Of a DNA stretch of 64,000 nucleotides, positions 55,301-63,107 are shown in pieces. Every line of letters starts with the position of its first letter. Position 1 is the first letter of the stretch. The position numbers and the translations under genes were made by a program. The notes beneath the pieces are model-generated. The model ran no database searches and was not told the DNA's origin. It was given only the letters and a program-made list of their open reading frames with translations. Where the stretch lies: NCBI GenBank assembly GCA_963794265.1, contig CAWCDJ010000004.1, positions 1,550,001 through 1,614,000 of the forward strand, given 5' to 3'. Source of the DNA: CAWCDJ01 sp963794265 (GTDB lineage: Bacteria > Acidobacteriota > Terriglobia > Bryobacterales > Bryobacteraceae).

Positions 55301-55479
55301 TCGACCACGTGAAATCCCGCGGCTCGTAACACGCGGCTCCGAACATACCGGTTCGTATCCTGGTCGTCAACGCACAGGACGGTGCGTGCGGTCTGCGTGC
55401 TGGGGAACATACGGGGCTCGGCCGGATCGTTGGGCGGCGCAAATTCGGGCAAGGTAGTGATCTCCCGGAAGCGATTCAT
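52351..55479 (-). CDS. Hybrid PAS histidine kinase with N- and C-terminal receivers
   Basis: Predicted 1042 residues. Receiver 1 (about 30-150: VLCVDDQD, LLDIRLPDLDG) is followed by four PAS domains with ITDRK-type ends. The HisKA helix has LAGGIAHDFNNLLTGILGNAS, HATPase_c shows NLLINAGEAI, DTGAGID and GRGLGLAAV, and a second receiver (VVDDEAA, VDIVMPLMGA) closes the protein. No membrane helix is seen. It is a paralog of the next gene, sharing the kinase and receiver halves. No DNA-binding output is near, so the phosphate probably passes on elsewhere. Confidence 0.88.
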   Translation of the reverse strand: MNRFREITTLPEFAPPNDPAEPRMFPSTQTARTVLCVDDQDTNRYVRSRVLRAAGFHVVEAADGVTALRLAGEILPSLILLDIRLPDLDGFEVCKRLKSDPRTNLIPVLHISAVGRLESDFAEALDHQSDAYLQEPVEPEALVAITNALIRAAERHKQSRSSEARYRQLLESAMEGVCVMDEQGRTEFVNQRMAEMLKFARSGELLGRDAFEFFAEEDRERLKAVFAERLASDGRDRHEAWMRCADGSTIWVSLSGSNLTDERGRAIGRMVLVTDITEQKRAQDALRDSEAQFRALANSIPQLCWMANADGWIFWYNQRWYDYTGTTPEQMAGWGWQSVHDPDVLPHVLEEWRAAIANNRLFEMVFPLRGADGTFRPFLTRIVPVRDQNGQVTRWFGTNTDISEQARNEQTLKRQAELLKLSFDAILVWRVDGTIESWNLGAERLYGIPEAEALGRVSQELLGTTFPKPWSEIRSELIEKRFWEGELVQRVRDGRQVVVNAKLQLIGGADSSERVLEITRDITDRKKAEDAVRESRAKLEAALASMTDAVLISDAEGRHLDFNEAFAKFHRFRSKDECPQVLAEYQEIFEVYLPDGTLAPVDMWAAPRALRGETVTYTEYRLRRKDTGETWVGSYSFGPIRDKDGAIVGCVMLGRDITERKQAEERQRLAQKLESIGLLAGGIAHDFNNLLTGILGNASLVLDEIGPGPARRVTEIVKSAERAADLTRQLLAYSGKGQFVVRDIDVSEAVSAIADLVQFSIPKSVEMTIKVQRRLPPVRMDPGQLQQVLMNLLINAGEAIGEGHPGRITIATSLTEIERTFVDALGAEVVPGRYVSIEVADTGAGIDAQTKERIFDPFFTTKFTGRGLGLAAVAGVLRSNKGAILLESVPGRGCTFRVLLPAVHDGAREPVNRVGAGGLATILVVDDEAAVRSFIGAALGRRGYRVLQACDGKEGLALCERESGEIAAAIVDIVMPLMGANELLPVLKARRPGMKILLTSGYNEIEARRLCASYPGATFIQKPYTAEQIESAVAALVAAARH

Positions 55480-55488
55480 ATTCTAGCG

Positions 55489-58400
55489 CTATTCCTCAAC
55501 CGCCCCGAGCAACCTCTCCACCGCCCCCAGAATCTGTTGAGAGGTGTAGGGCTTCTGAATGAACATGGCGCCGGGATACGCGTCGCACAGCCGCCTGGCC
55601 TCCGATTCGCTGTAGCCGCTGGTGAGCAGAACCTTCAGTTCCGGCTGTCGCGCCTTCAACCTGGGCAGCAACTCGTTGGCGCTCATGATGGGCATGACAA
55701 TATCCAGCACGGCAGCCTCGATCCTGGCGTTTTCGCGCTCCAAGACCGCCAGCGCTTCCCGTCCGTCCGCGGCGAACAGCACCCGGTATCCCTGTTTCTC
55801 GAGCGCCGCGCCGATGAAATCCCGGACCGAAGCTTCGTCGTCCACCACCAGAACGGTGGCTCGGCCGCTCGCTCCGGTTTCGGCCCCGGATTCCCGCGCC
55901 CCGCGGTTCGACTCGGGCAGTAACACGCGGAACGTGGTCCCTCCTCCTCGTGCGCTCTCTACCGTGATGCCTCCCTTCTGCGAACGAAGAATGCCGGCAA
56001 CCGCCGCCAGTCCCAGCCCTCGTCCGGTGAACTTACTGGTGAAGAATGGGTCGAAAATTTTCGACTTCTTGTCTTCGTCGATGCCGCTGCCGGTATCGCT
56101 GACCTCGATGCAGACGTACCGCCCGGGCGCGACCTCTTCGCCGATTCCATCCACGAATGGCCGATCGATGTCCGTCATATAAGTGGCGACGGCTACGCTG
56201 CCTACATTCCCCTCCCCGATTGCCTCGCCCGCGTTGATCACCAGGTTCATCAGGATCTGTTCCAACTGGCTCGGGTCCATCCGCACGCAGGGAATGCGTT
56301 TCTGCGTGGTCACTGAGAGATCGACGCTCTTCGGCACGGAGAATTGAACCAGGTCGGCGATCTCGTTCACCGCCCGGGATACGTCGATGTCGCGCGCGGT
56401 GAATTGGCCCTTGCCGGAATAGGCGAGCAATTGCCGCGTGAGGTGAGCGGCTCTTTCGGCGCTGTGGATCACTTCCCTGATGCGTTCGGACGAATCCACT
56501 CCGGCTTCCTCCAGAACCAGGCTGGCGTTGCCCATGATTCCGGTAAGCAGGTTATTAAAGTCGTGCGCGATGCCACCCGCCAGCAAGCCGACACTCTCCA
56601 GTTTCTGCGCCTGCCGCAGCCGCTCTTCATCGCGCTTCCGATCCGATATGTCGAGGAACGCGCCTACCGCGCCGCGGGGAAACCCGTCTTCCGCGAACAG
56701 AGGAACCGTATCGCCGAGCAGGCGGCGGGAAGTGCCGCTTGCCGTTACCAGATCGAATTCAAGATTCCGGAGCGCCTTGCCCGTGGATGCGGCCTTCTGA
56801 ACCGGAAGCTCGTCCGTCGGTATCTCCCGCCCGTCCTTCATCAACCGGTACCCGACCGGCTTCTCGCCTTCGGGAGCGGATTTCGAGAGATTGCTGCCGG
56901 CGGGCAGGCCGAGCAGATCGTAAGCCATCCGGTTGCCCGTGATGATGCGGCACTCCGGATCCCGCGCGATCAGCAGCGCCATGGGGACGGCCTCCATGAA
57001 GGTCTCCAGTTCGGCGGCCCGCGCCCGCTCGCGGGCATGGCCCTGCTTCAGTTCCTCCTCCGCCTTCTTCCGGGCATCGATGTCCCGCACGTAGGTCAGA
57101 AGGTGAACCGGGTTCCCCTGTTCGTCGGTGACAATCGAGCAGTTGGCGTATCCCCAGGTGAGCGAACCGTCCTTCCGGATGAACCGCTTCTCCATCTCGA
57201 AAGATTTGATTTCGCCGCGCAGGAGTCGTTCCACCTGGCTCCAGTAAGCCTGGAAGTCGGCGGGATAGGCGACGTCTTTGGAGGATTTCCCGAGCAGTTC
57301 CTCTTCGGTGTCATACCCTAGAAACCGCACGAAGGTCGGCGGCAGCTTCAGCCACTTACCGTCCAGGCCCACGTGCAACGCCATGACTAGGGAGAACTCC
57401 TGGGTTCGCGCCAGCCGGGCTTCGCTGGCACGCAGGGCCTCTTCGTAGCGCTTCTTCTCCGTGACCTCTTCGGAGACCACGCTGACCCCGGCGATCCGGC
57501 CCTCTTCGTCCCTCAGCGGCACGAACCGGTTGTTCCAGTGCCGCACCACGCCCGGTTGCGCCGCCGTGGTGCCGGTCATCTCGAGATTCAGCAGCGGCTC
57601 GCCGGTCTCGATGACCCGGCGCAGCAGCGGCTCCACTCGCTCCCCGATCCCGGGCAGCACCTCTCGCGGCGTTCTGCCGATGTGCGCCTCGATCGGCAAA
57701 CCGTTCATCTCCGCGATCAGGTTGTTCAGGCGAACCCACCTGAGTTGCCGGTCGAACACGCACAGGCCAATCGGTGCCGATCCGTAAATGGCTTCGATCT
57801 CCGCCAGCCTTCGGCGGGCGTGCGCCTCGCTTTCCAGCATTGCCTGCTCGGCCCGCGCGCGGTCGGTGATGTCCCGAACCAGTCCGATGAAGAGACGCTC
57901 GCCCTTTACAACGCATGCGCCCAGCCGCACTTCGACCGGGAAGATGCTGCCGTCCTTGCGTCGTTGATGCCCATATAACGTGCGCGCTTCGCCGGGCGGC
58001 CCCTGCTCCCACAACTCCAGCGCCCCGGCCGGGTCGTAGTCCTGCTCGACGTCGAATACGCCCATCGAGAGAAGTTCCTCGCGCGAGTAGCCGAGGCTCT
58101 CGCACGCCCGGCGGTTCACGTCCACGAAACGGCCCTGCCGGTCGTGAACGAACATCGCGTCGGAAGCCTGTTCCACCAGGGCTCGAAACCGTTCCTCGCT
58201 GTCGCGCAAGCGATCTTCCGCCTCGCGCTGCTCCGTAATATCCGTGTTGGTTCCGAACCACCGCACGATCCTCCCTTCCGCATCGCGAATCGGCAGCGCG
58301 CGGGAGAGAAACCAGCGGTACCGGCCGTCTCTTCCCCGAAGCGGGAATGTGTCTTCCCACGGCTCGCCCGTTTCGAAGCTGCGCCTGATGCGTCGGGACA

Positions 58401-58665
58401 CCCGCTCAGCATGCGCCGGATGGTGTACCTTCTGCCAGCCCCATCCCTCCATCTCTTCGAGCGTGCTCCCGGTGTACTCGTACCAGCGGCGGTTGTACCA
58501 GAACACCCGGCCTTCCGCGTCGGCCATCCAGGCCAGTTGCGAGATGTTGTCGGCAAGTGTGTGGAAACGCTCTTCGCTCTCACGCAGCGCTTGCTCGGCC
58601 GTAGGTGCGGTACAACGTTGCTCTTGGGCCATGTTGTTCCGGCCGTTGGGAGCGGTGAATTCCAC
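55489..58665 (-). CDS. Hybrid multi-PAS histidine kinase with C-terminal receiver
   Basis: Predicted 1058 residues from a GTG start with AGAGG five bases upstream. About five PAS domains (residues 25-650) precede HisKA (LAGGIAHDFNNLLTGIMGNAS), HATPase_c (NLVINAGEAI, DTGSGID, GRGLGLAAV) and a C-terminal receiver (VDDEASV, LDIVMPIM). It ends with FIQKPYTSQQIL, almost the same as the downstream kinase, so the two are tandem duplicates. It lacks the N-terminal receiver of its paralog. Both appear to be soluble sensors. Confidence 0.88.
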   Translation of the reverse strand: MEFTAPNGRNNMAQEQRCTAPTAEQALRESEERFHTLADNISQLAWMADAEGRVFWYNRRWYEYTGSTLEEMEGWGWQKVHHPAHAERVSRRIRRSFETGEPWEDTFPLRGRDGRYRWFLSRALPIRDAEGRIVRWFGTNTDITEQREAEDRLRDSEERFRALVEQASDAMFVHDRQGRFVDVNRRACESLGYSREELLSMGVFDVEQDYDPAGALELWEQGPPGEARTLYGHQRRKDGSIFPVEVRLGACVVKGERLFIGLVRDITDRARAEQAMLESEAHARRRLAEIEAIYGSAPIGLCVFDRQLRWVRLNNLIAEMNGLPIEAHIGRTPREVLPGIGERVEPLLRRVIETGEPLLNLEMTGTTAAQPGVVRHWNNRFVPLRDEEGRIAGVSVVSEEVTEKKRYEEALRASEARLARTQEFSLVMALHVGLDGKWLKLPPTFVRFLGYDTEEELLGKSSKDVAYPADFQAYWSQVERLLRGEIKSFEMEKRFIRKDGSLTWGYANCSIVTDEQGNPVHLLTYVRDIDARKKAEEELKQGHARERARAAELETFMEAVPMALLIARDPECRIITGNRMAYDLLGLPAGSNLSKSAPEGEKPVGYRLMKDGREIPTDELPVQKAASTGKALRNLEFDLVTASGTSRRLLGDTVPLFAEDGFPRGAVGAFLDISDRKRDEERLRQAQKLESVGLLAGGIAHDFNNLLTGIMGNASLVLEEAGVDSSERIREVIHSAERAAHLTRQLLAYSGKGQFTARDIDVSRAVNEIADLVQFSVPKSVDLSVTTQKRIPCVRMDPSQLEQILMNLVINAGEAIGEGNVGSVAVATYMTDIDRPFVDGIGEEVAPGRYVCIEVSDTGSGIDEDKKSKIFDPFFTSKFTGRGLGLAAVAGILRSQKGGITVESARGGGTTFRVLLPESNRGARESGAETGASGRATVLVVDDEASVRDFIGAALEKQGYRVLFAADGREALAVLERENARIEAAVLDIVMPIMSANELLPRLKARQPELKVLLTSGYSESEARRLCDAYPGAMFIQKPYTSQQILGAVERLLGAVEE

Positions 58666-58678
58666 AGATACCTCTGAA

Positions 58679-58698
58679 GGACCGGTAACCGCCGGTCC
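58679..58698. promoter_or_regulatory. Perfect inverted repeat upstream of the kinase pair
   Basis: The sequence GGACCGGTAACCGCCGGTCC is a perfect seven-base inverted repeat (GGACCGG / CCGGTCC) with a six-base spacer. It ends 14 bases before the GTG start of the kinase, overlapping the expected leader. It could be an operator or an mRNA hairpin. The binding protein is unknown. Confidence 0.4.
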
Positions 58699-58827
58699 AA
58701 TGAGGAAGACGATGTACTATGGTACGAACTTATCACTATAGGCGGCCCCGGCAGGGTATCGATCCTTACAGAGAGTATGTCTTGTAACCCCGAACCAGCC
58801 GCCCTGCTAACTCGTCCGGCCGCCGAC

Positions 58828-60477
58828 TTACCAGTACCGGTGCCCGCTCGGAATCGCCCCGGGGAACACGTAAGCGTAGAGCATCACGATCAGGCCGACC
58901 AGCAGCAGCAGCCCGATGCTGTGCTTCAACACCGCCCGGAACAGCGCGCCCTCCTGCCCTTCCTGCCCCGTCACCGCGCAGCCGATCACCAGCGATTGCG
59001 CCGCCACCATCTTCCCCATCACTCCGCCGGCGCTATTGGCCGCTCCCATCAGAATCGGGCTGAGCGCCAGCTTGTTCGCCGTGATCGTCTGCAGGCTTCC
59101 GAACAGCGCGTTCGACCCCGCGTCCGTGCCGCTCAGAGCCACGCCCAGCCAGCCGATCGTGGTTCCGAAAAACGGGAACAGCACGCCGGTATGCGCCAGC
59201 GCCATTCCCATCGTCGCGTCCATCCCGCAATACCGCGTCACGTAGCCGATCCCCAACATTGCCATGATGGCCACGATGCTCAACCGCAGCCTCCACATCG
59301 ATCGGAAGAAGATCTGCGCCGTTCTCTTGAATGAGAGCCCCAGCAACGGCCCCGCGATCAGCCCGGCGAAAAACGTCGCCGTCCCCGGCGTCGACATCCA
59401 GGAAACGTCGAAGATCGCCGGCTCCGCGTAAGGCTTCGCCACTACCGGCGGCATGCGCATCACCAGCAGGTGCAGCCCGGGAACCGGCTGCCGCCAGGAC
59501 ACCACGTCCAGCGCCTTCGTAACCGGGGGCACGCCCCACACCACCACCAGCGCCGCCAGCAGCAGAAACGGCGACCAGGCTTTGACGGTCTTGCCGAAAC
59601 CCAGGCTTTCCGCCGCGCTCTTCCGGCGGCCCTCCCCGCCGTATCGCCAGACATTGCGGGGCTGCCACACGAAGCGAATGAACAGCGCCAGCAAGACCAG
59701 AGTCCCGATCCCGGCGACGATATCCACCAGCGAAGCGTCCATGAAATTCGACCAGAAGAACTGGATGCTGCCGAACGTAATCCCGCAAGCCAGCAGGCCC
59801 GGCCACACCGCCAGCGTGTCCCGCGTCTTCGCGAGCACGCGGATCAGCCAGAAGGGCAGCACCAGCGTGGTGAGCGGCAGAATCCGGCCGATCATCGCGC
59901 TGAAGTCGGCCTCTGGCAACCCCGTCACCGCCACCAGCGTCCGCACCGGGTTCCCCAGCCCGCCGTAAGCCACCGGCGCCGAATTCGCGATGAGGCACAG
60001 CAGCGCGGTCTCGAACGGAGGAAAGCCCAGGCCGATCATCATGGCCCCGGTCACCGCCACCGGAGCCCCGCCGCCCCCCGCGCCTTCGAGCAGAGCGCCG
60101 AACGCAAAAGCGATCAGCAGCACCTGCAGCCGCCGGTCCTCCGAGATGTTGCCGATCGACTGCTTCAGAATCTCGAACTGCCCCGATTCGACCGACAAAT
60201 CGTAGACGAAAACCGCGGCCACCACCACCCAGGCAATCCGGAACCATCCGAACACCAGCCCGTCGGCCACCGCCCCGGCCACCATCGGTGGGGGCATCCG
60301 AAACACCGCCAGCGCCACCAGTACCGCCGCCGCGAAGGCGTACACCGCGGATTTCCATGCGGCCGTCCGCCGCACCGCCAGAAAGTAGAACAGCGTCGAC
60401 ACCGGCAGCGCCGCGGCCGCCGTCGAAAGAACCGGGTTCCCCAGCGGATTGAAGTTCTGAAACCAGGGCTGATTCAT
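58828..60477 (-). CDS. lctP: L-lactate permease (LctP family)
   Basis: Predicted 549 residues from the ATG at 60477. About a dozen hydrophobic segments match the LctP/LldP family. The conserved GALLEGAGGGGAPVAVTGAMMIGLG and the C-terminal SPILMGAANSAGGVMGKMVAAQSL are typical. It takes up lactate or glycolate with protons through the inner membrane. A two-codon-longer GTG start is possible. It is divergent from the rhamnosidase gene, with a palindromic element between them. No lactate dehydrogenase is nearby. Confidence 0.9.
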   Translation of the reverse strand: MNQPWFQNFNPLGNPVLSTAAAALPVSTLFYFLAVRRTAAWKSAVYAFAAAVLVALAVFRMPPPMVAGAVADGLVFGWFRIAWVVVAAVFVYDLSVESGQFEILKQSIGNISEDRRLQVLLIAFAFGALLEGAGGGGAPVAVTGAMMIGLGFPPFETALLCLIANSAPVAYGGLGNPVRTLVAVTGLPEADFSAMIGRILPLTTLVLPFWLIRVLAKTRDTLAVWPGLLACGITFGSIQFFWSNFMDASLVDIVAGIGTLVLLALFIRFVWQPRNVWRYGGEGRRKSAAESLGFGKTVKAWSPFLLLAALVVVWGVPPVTKALDVVSWRQPVPGLHLLVMRMPPVVAKPYAEPAIFDVSWMSTPGTATFFAGLIAGPLLGLSFKRTAQIFFRSMWRLRLSIVAIMAMLGIGYVTRYCGMDATMGMALAHTGVLFPFFGTTIGWLGVALSGTDAGSNALFGSLQTITANKLALSPILMGAANSAGGVMGKMVAAQSLVIGCAVTGQEGQEGALFRAVLKHSIGLLLLVGLIVMLYAYVFPGAIPSGHRYW

Positions 60478-60527
60478 GGGCACCCCGAATTATATAAGAG
60501 GTTGCGTCGCCGCACCGCTGCGCGTTT

Positions 60528-60606
60528 GCCCGCTCCCTGACGGTCGCGGCTCTGTTCGATGCAATGCACAAGCGACCCACAGAGCCGCGACCGTCAGGGA
60601 GCGGGC
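60528..60606. repeat. Palindromic REP-like element, copy 2 (perfect)
   Basis: Two perfect 28-base arms (60528-60555 and 60579-60606) form an inverted repeat with a 23-base loop. The arms match copy 1 at 42872-42931 apart from a few bases, but the loop is 23 bases here and four there, so the arms are conserved and the loop is not. It lies in the divergent gap between lactate permease and the rhamnosidase, where promoters are expected. Confidence 0.85.
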
Positions 60607-60656
60607 CGAGGAACCGCCCGTTGACTTGCCCTGCCGCATGGCGATACCGTTGCGGC

Positions 60657-63056
60657 ATGAGTTCAGATTCCACACGCCGCCGATTCCTTCTGCAGACCGG
60701 CGCGCTCCCCCTGGCGGCCGCTCTGCCGCTCCGATCGCAGGACTCGAACGACCTTCTGCGCCGAGCCTGGAACGCCCGCTGGATCTCGGCTCATGGTGCC
60801 CACCCCACCGAATATGGCGTCTACCATTTCCGCCGCACTCTCGATCTCGCCGCGAAACCGGCCCGCTTTCCCGTCCACGTGAGCGCCGACAACCGCTACC
60901 AGCTCTTCGTCAACGGGCAGCGGGTTGCCATGGGCCCCGCGCGCGGCGACCTCTTCCACTGGCGCTATGAAACCATCGACCTCGCCCCCTACCTCGAAAC
61001 CGGCCGGAATGTGCTCGCCGCCCTGGTCTGGAACTTCGGCGATCTCGGGCCCGAAGCCCAGATCACGTTCGAGACCGGCTTTTTATTGCAGGGCGATACC
61101 GCCGCCGAAAGCGCCGCCGATACCGGCCCCGCCTGGAAGTGCCTGCGCAGCGCCGCCTATTCCCCGCTGGTCTTCACCAGCGCGCAGTTGCACGGATACT
61201 ACGTGCCCGGTCCCGGCGATCGCCTCGACGCCGCGCAATACCCCTGGGGTTGGGAGACCCGCGAATTCGACGACTCCGGGTGGCCCGCCGCCATCGTAGC
61301 CGGGGACGCCGCCGGACGCGAGGCCCGCGATGCGCATACCCGCTGGATGCTCGTGCCCCGTCCCATCCCCGCCATGGAGGCGAAACCCGAGCGGCTCCGC
61401 GAGGTGCGCCGCGCCAGCGGAATCCCGCAGCCCCGCGTCTTTCCCGGCCGCCCCGAGCCGCTGCACATTCCCCCGCGGACCCACGCCGTCCTGCTGCTCG
61501 ACCAGACCTACCTCACCACCACGTATCCCGAGCTGACCGTCAGCGGCGGCAAGGGCGCCGTCGTCAAACTGCGCTACGCCGAATCGCTGTTCGAACCTCC
61601 CAAGCCCGGCACCCGCGCCCTGGAGAAGGGCAACCGCAACGAGATCGAAGGCAAACAGTTCATCGGCAACTACGACGAGTTCGTGGCCGACGGCGGCGCC
61701 CGCCGCACCTTCCGCCCGCTCTGGTGGCGCACCTACCGCTACCTGGAGCTCGACATCCAGACCGGCGATCAGCCCCTCACCGTCGACGACCTCGCCGCCA
61801 CCTACGTCGGCTATCCCTTCGAACGCCGCGCCGCCTTCGACGCCGCCTCCCCCGAAATCACCCGCATGCTCGACGTCGGCTGGCGCACCGCCCGCCTCTG
61901 CGCGCACGAGACTTACATGGACTGCCCCTACTACGAGCAGCTCCAGTACGTCGGGGATACGCGCGTGCAATGCCTCATCTCGATCTTCAATAGCGGCGAC
62001 GGCCGCCTGATGCGCAACGCCATCGACCTCATCAACGATTCCCGCCGCAGCGACGGCTGCACCATGAGCCGCTATCCCACCCGCCTCGAACAGTACATCC
62101 CCGGCTTCTCCCTCTGGTGGATCGGCATGGTGCACGATTACTGGCGGTACGTCGATGACCCGGCCTTCGTGCGCCGGATGCTGCCCGGCGTCCGCGCCGT
62201 TCTGAGTTTCTTCGCCGGTTATCAGAAGGAGAACGGCTCGCTCGCTTCCCTGCCCTGGTGGCGCTATTTCGATTGGGTGCCTTCCTGGCCGGGCGGTGAC
62301 GCTCCCCAGGATGCCGATGGTTCCGCCGCCCCGTTCGACATGCTGCTGTTGATGGCCTATCGCTGGGCCGGCGAGCTCGAAGCGGCCCTCGGACTTCGCG
62401 CCATGGCCGACACCTACCGCGATGGCCAGCGCCAGTTGCGCACCGCCTGCCAGCAGCTTTACTGGGATTCCGAAAAGAAGCTCTACGCCGATACGCCCGG
62501 CAAGCAGCAGTTCTCTCTGCACACCAACACCATGGCCGTGCTCTCCGACGTGAGCACCGGCAGCGCCGCGCACGACCTGATGCTCCGCGCACTCTCCGCC
62601 GAAGGCCTCGCCCAGCCGGGCCTGTTCTTCCGCTTTTACGTGCACACCGCGCTCGCCAAGGTCGGGGAAGGCGACCGCTATCTCGAACAGCTCGACGACT
62701 GGCGCGCCATGCTGGCCCGCGGGCTCACCACCTTCGCCGAGATCGTGGACACCCCCGGCAGCCCTTCCCGCTCCGATTGCCACGCCTGGAGCGCCAGCCC
62801 CAACATCGAGATCTTCCGCACCGTGCTCGGCGTGGATTCGGCCGCGCCCGGCTTCCGCCGCGTCTCCGTGCGCCCGCATCTCGGCGCGTTGCAGTTCGCT
62901 TCCGGCTCAGTGCCGCATCCGCGCGGCAAAGTCGATGTCCGCATCGAATCGGGCGAAGCCACCGTCACCCTGCCCGAGGGCGTCGCCGGCGACTTCGCCT
63001 GGAAAACCGTCCGTAGCGAGTTGCGGCCCGGTCTGAACCGCATCCCGCTGGCATAG
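60657..63056 (+). CDS. Tat-exported alpha-L-rhamnosidase (GH78)
   Basis: Predicted 799 residues. A Tat signal opens the protein (STRRRFLLQTG and a hydrophobic stretch). Beta domains follow with AKPARFPVHVSADNRYQLFVNG and a lectin-like part, then the alpha/alpha-barrel with ETYMDCPYYEQLQYVGDTRVQC and later WRYFDWVP. The C-terminal beta sandwich ends with SWR-type FRRVSVRPHLGAL and a PHPRGKVDVRIE block. It removes terminal rhamnose from plant or bacterial glycans. An upstream in-frame ATG at 60564 lies within the palindrome and is not used here. Confidence 0.85.
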   Translation: MSSDSTRRRFLLQTGALPLAAALPLRSQDSNDLLRRAWNARWISAHGAHPTEYGVYHFRRTLDLAAKPARFPVHVSADNRYQLFVNGQRVAMGPARGDLFHWRYETIDLAPYLETGRNVLAALVWNFGDLGPEAQITFETGFLLQGDTAAESAADTGPAWKCLRSAAYSPLVFTSAQLHGYYVPGPGDRLDAAQYPWGWETREFDDSGWPAAIVAGDAAGREARDAHTRWMLVPRPIPAMEAKPERLREVRRASGIPQPRVFPGRPEPLHIPPRTHAVLLLDQTYLTTTYPELTVSGGKGAVVKLRYAESLFEPPKPGTRALEKGNRNEIEGKQFIGNYDEFVADGGARRTFRPLWWRTYRYLELDIQTGDQPLTVDDLAATYVGYPFERRAAFDAASPEITRMLDVGWRTARLCAHETYMDCPYYEQLQYVGDTRVQCLISIFNSGDGRLMRNAIDLINDSRRSDGCTMSRYPTRLEQYIPGFSLWWIGMVHDYWRYVDDPAFVRRMLPGVRAVLSFFAGYQKENGSLASLPWWRYFDWVPSWPGGDAPQDADGSAAPFDMLLLMAYRWAGELEAALGLRAMADTYRDGQRQLRTACQQLYWDSEKKLYADTPGKQQFSLHTNTMAVLSDVSTGSAAHDLMLRALSAEGLAQPGLFFRFYVHTALAKVGEGDRYLEQLDDWRAMLARGLTTFAEIVDTPGSPSRSDCHAWSASPNIEIFRTVLGVDSAAPGFRRVSVRPHLGALQFASGSVPHPRGKVDVRIESGEATVTLPEGVAGDFAWKTVRSELRPGLNRIPLA

Positions 63057-63107
63057 TTTCCTGGTGGCGCGGACCGGGAGGCCGACCGGGAGGCCTGCGC
63101 CCCAGGA

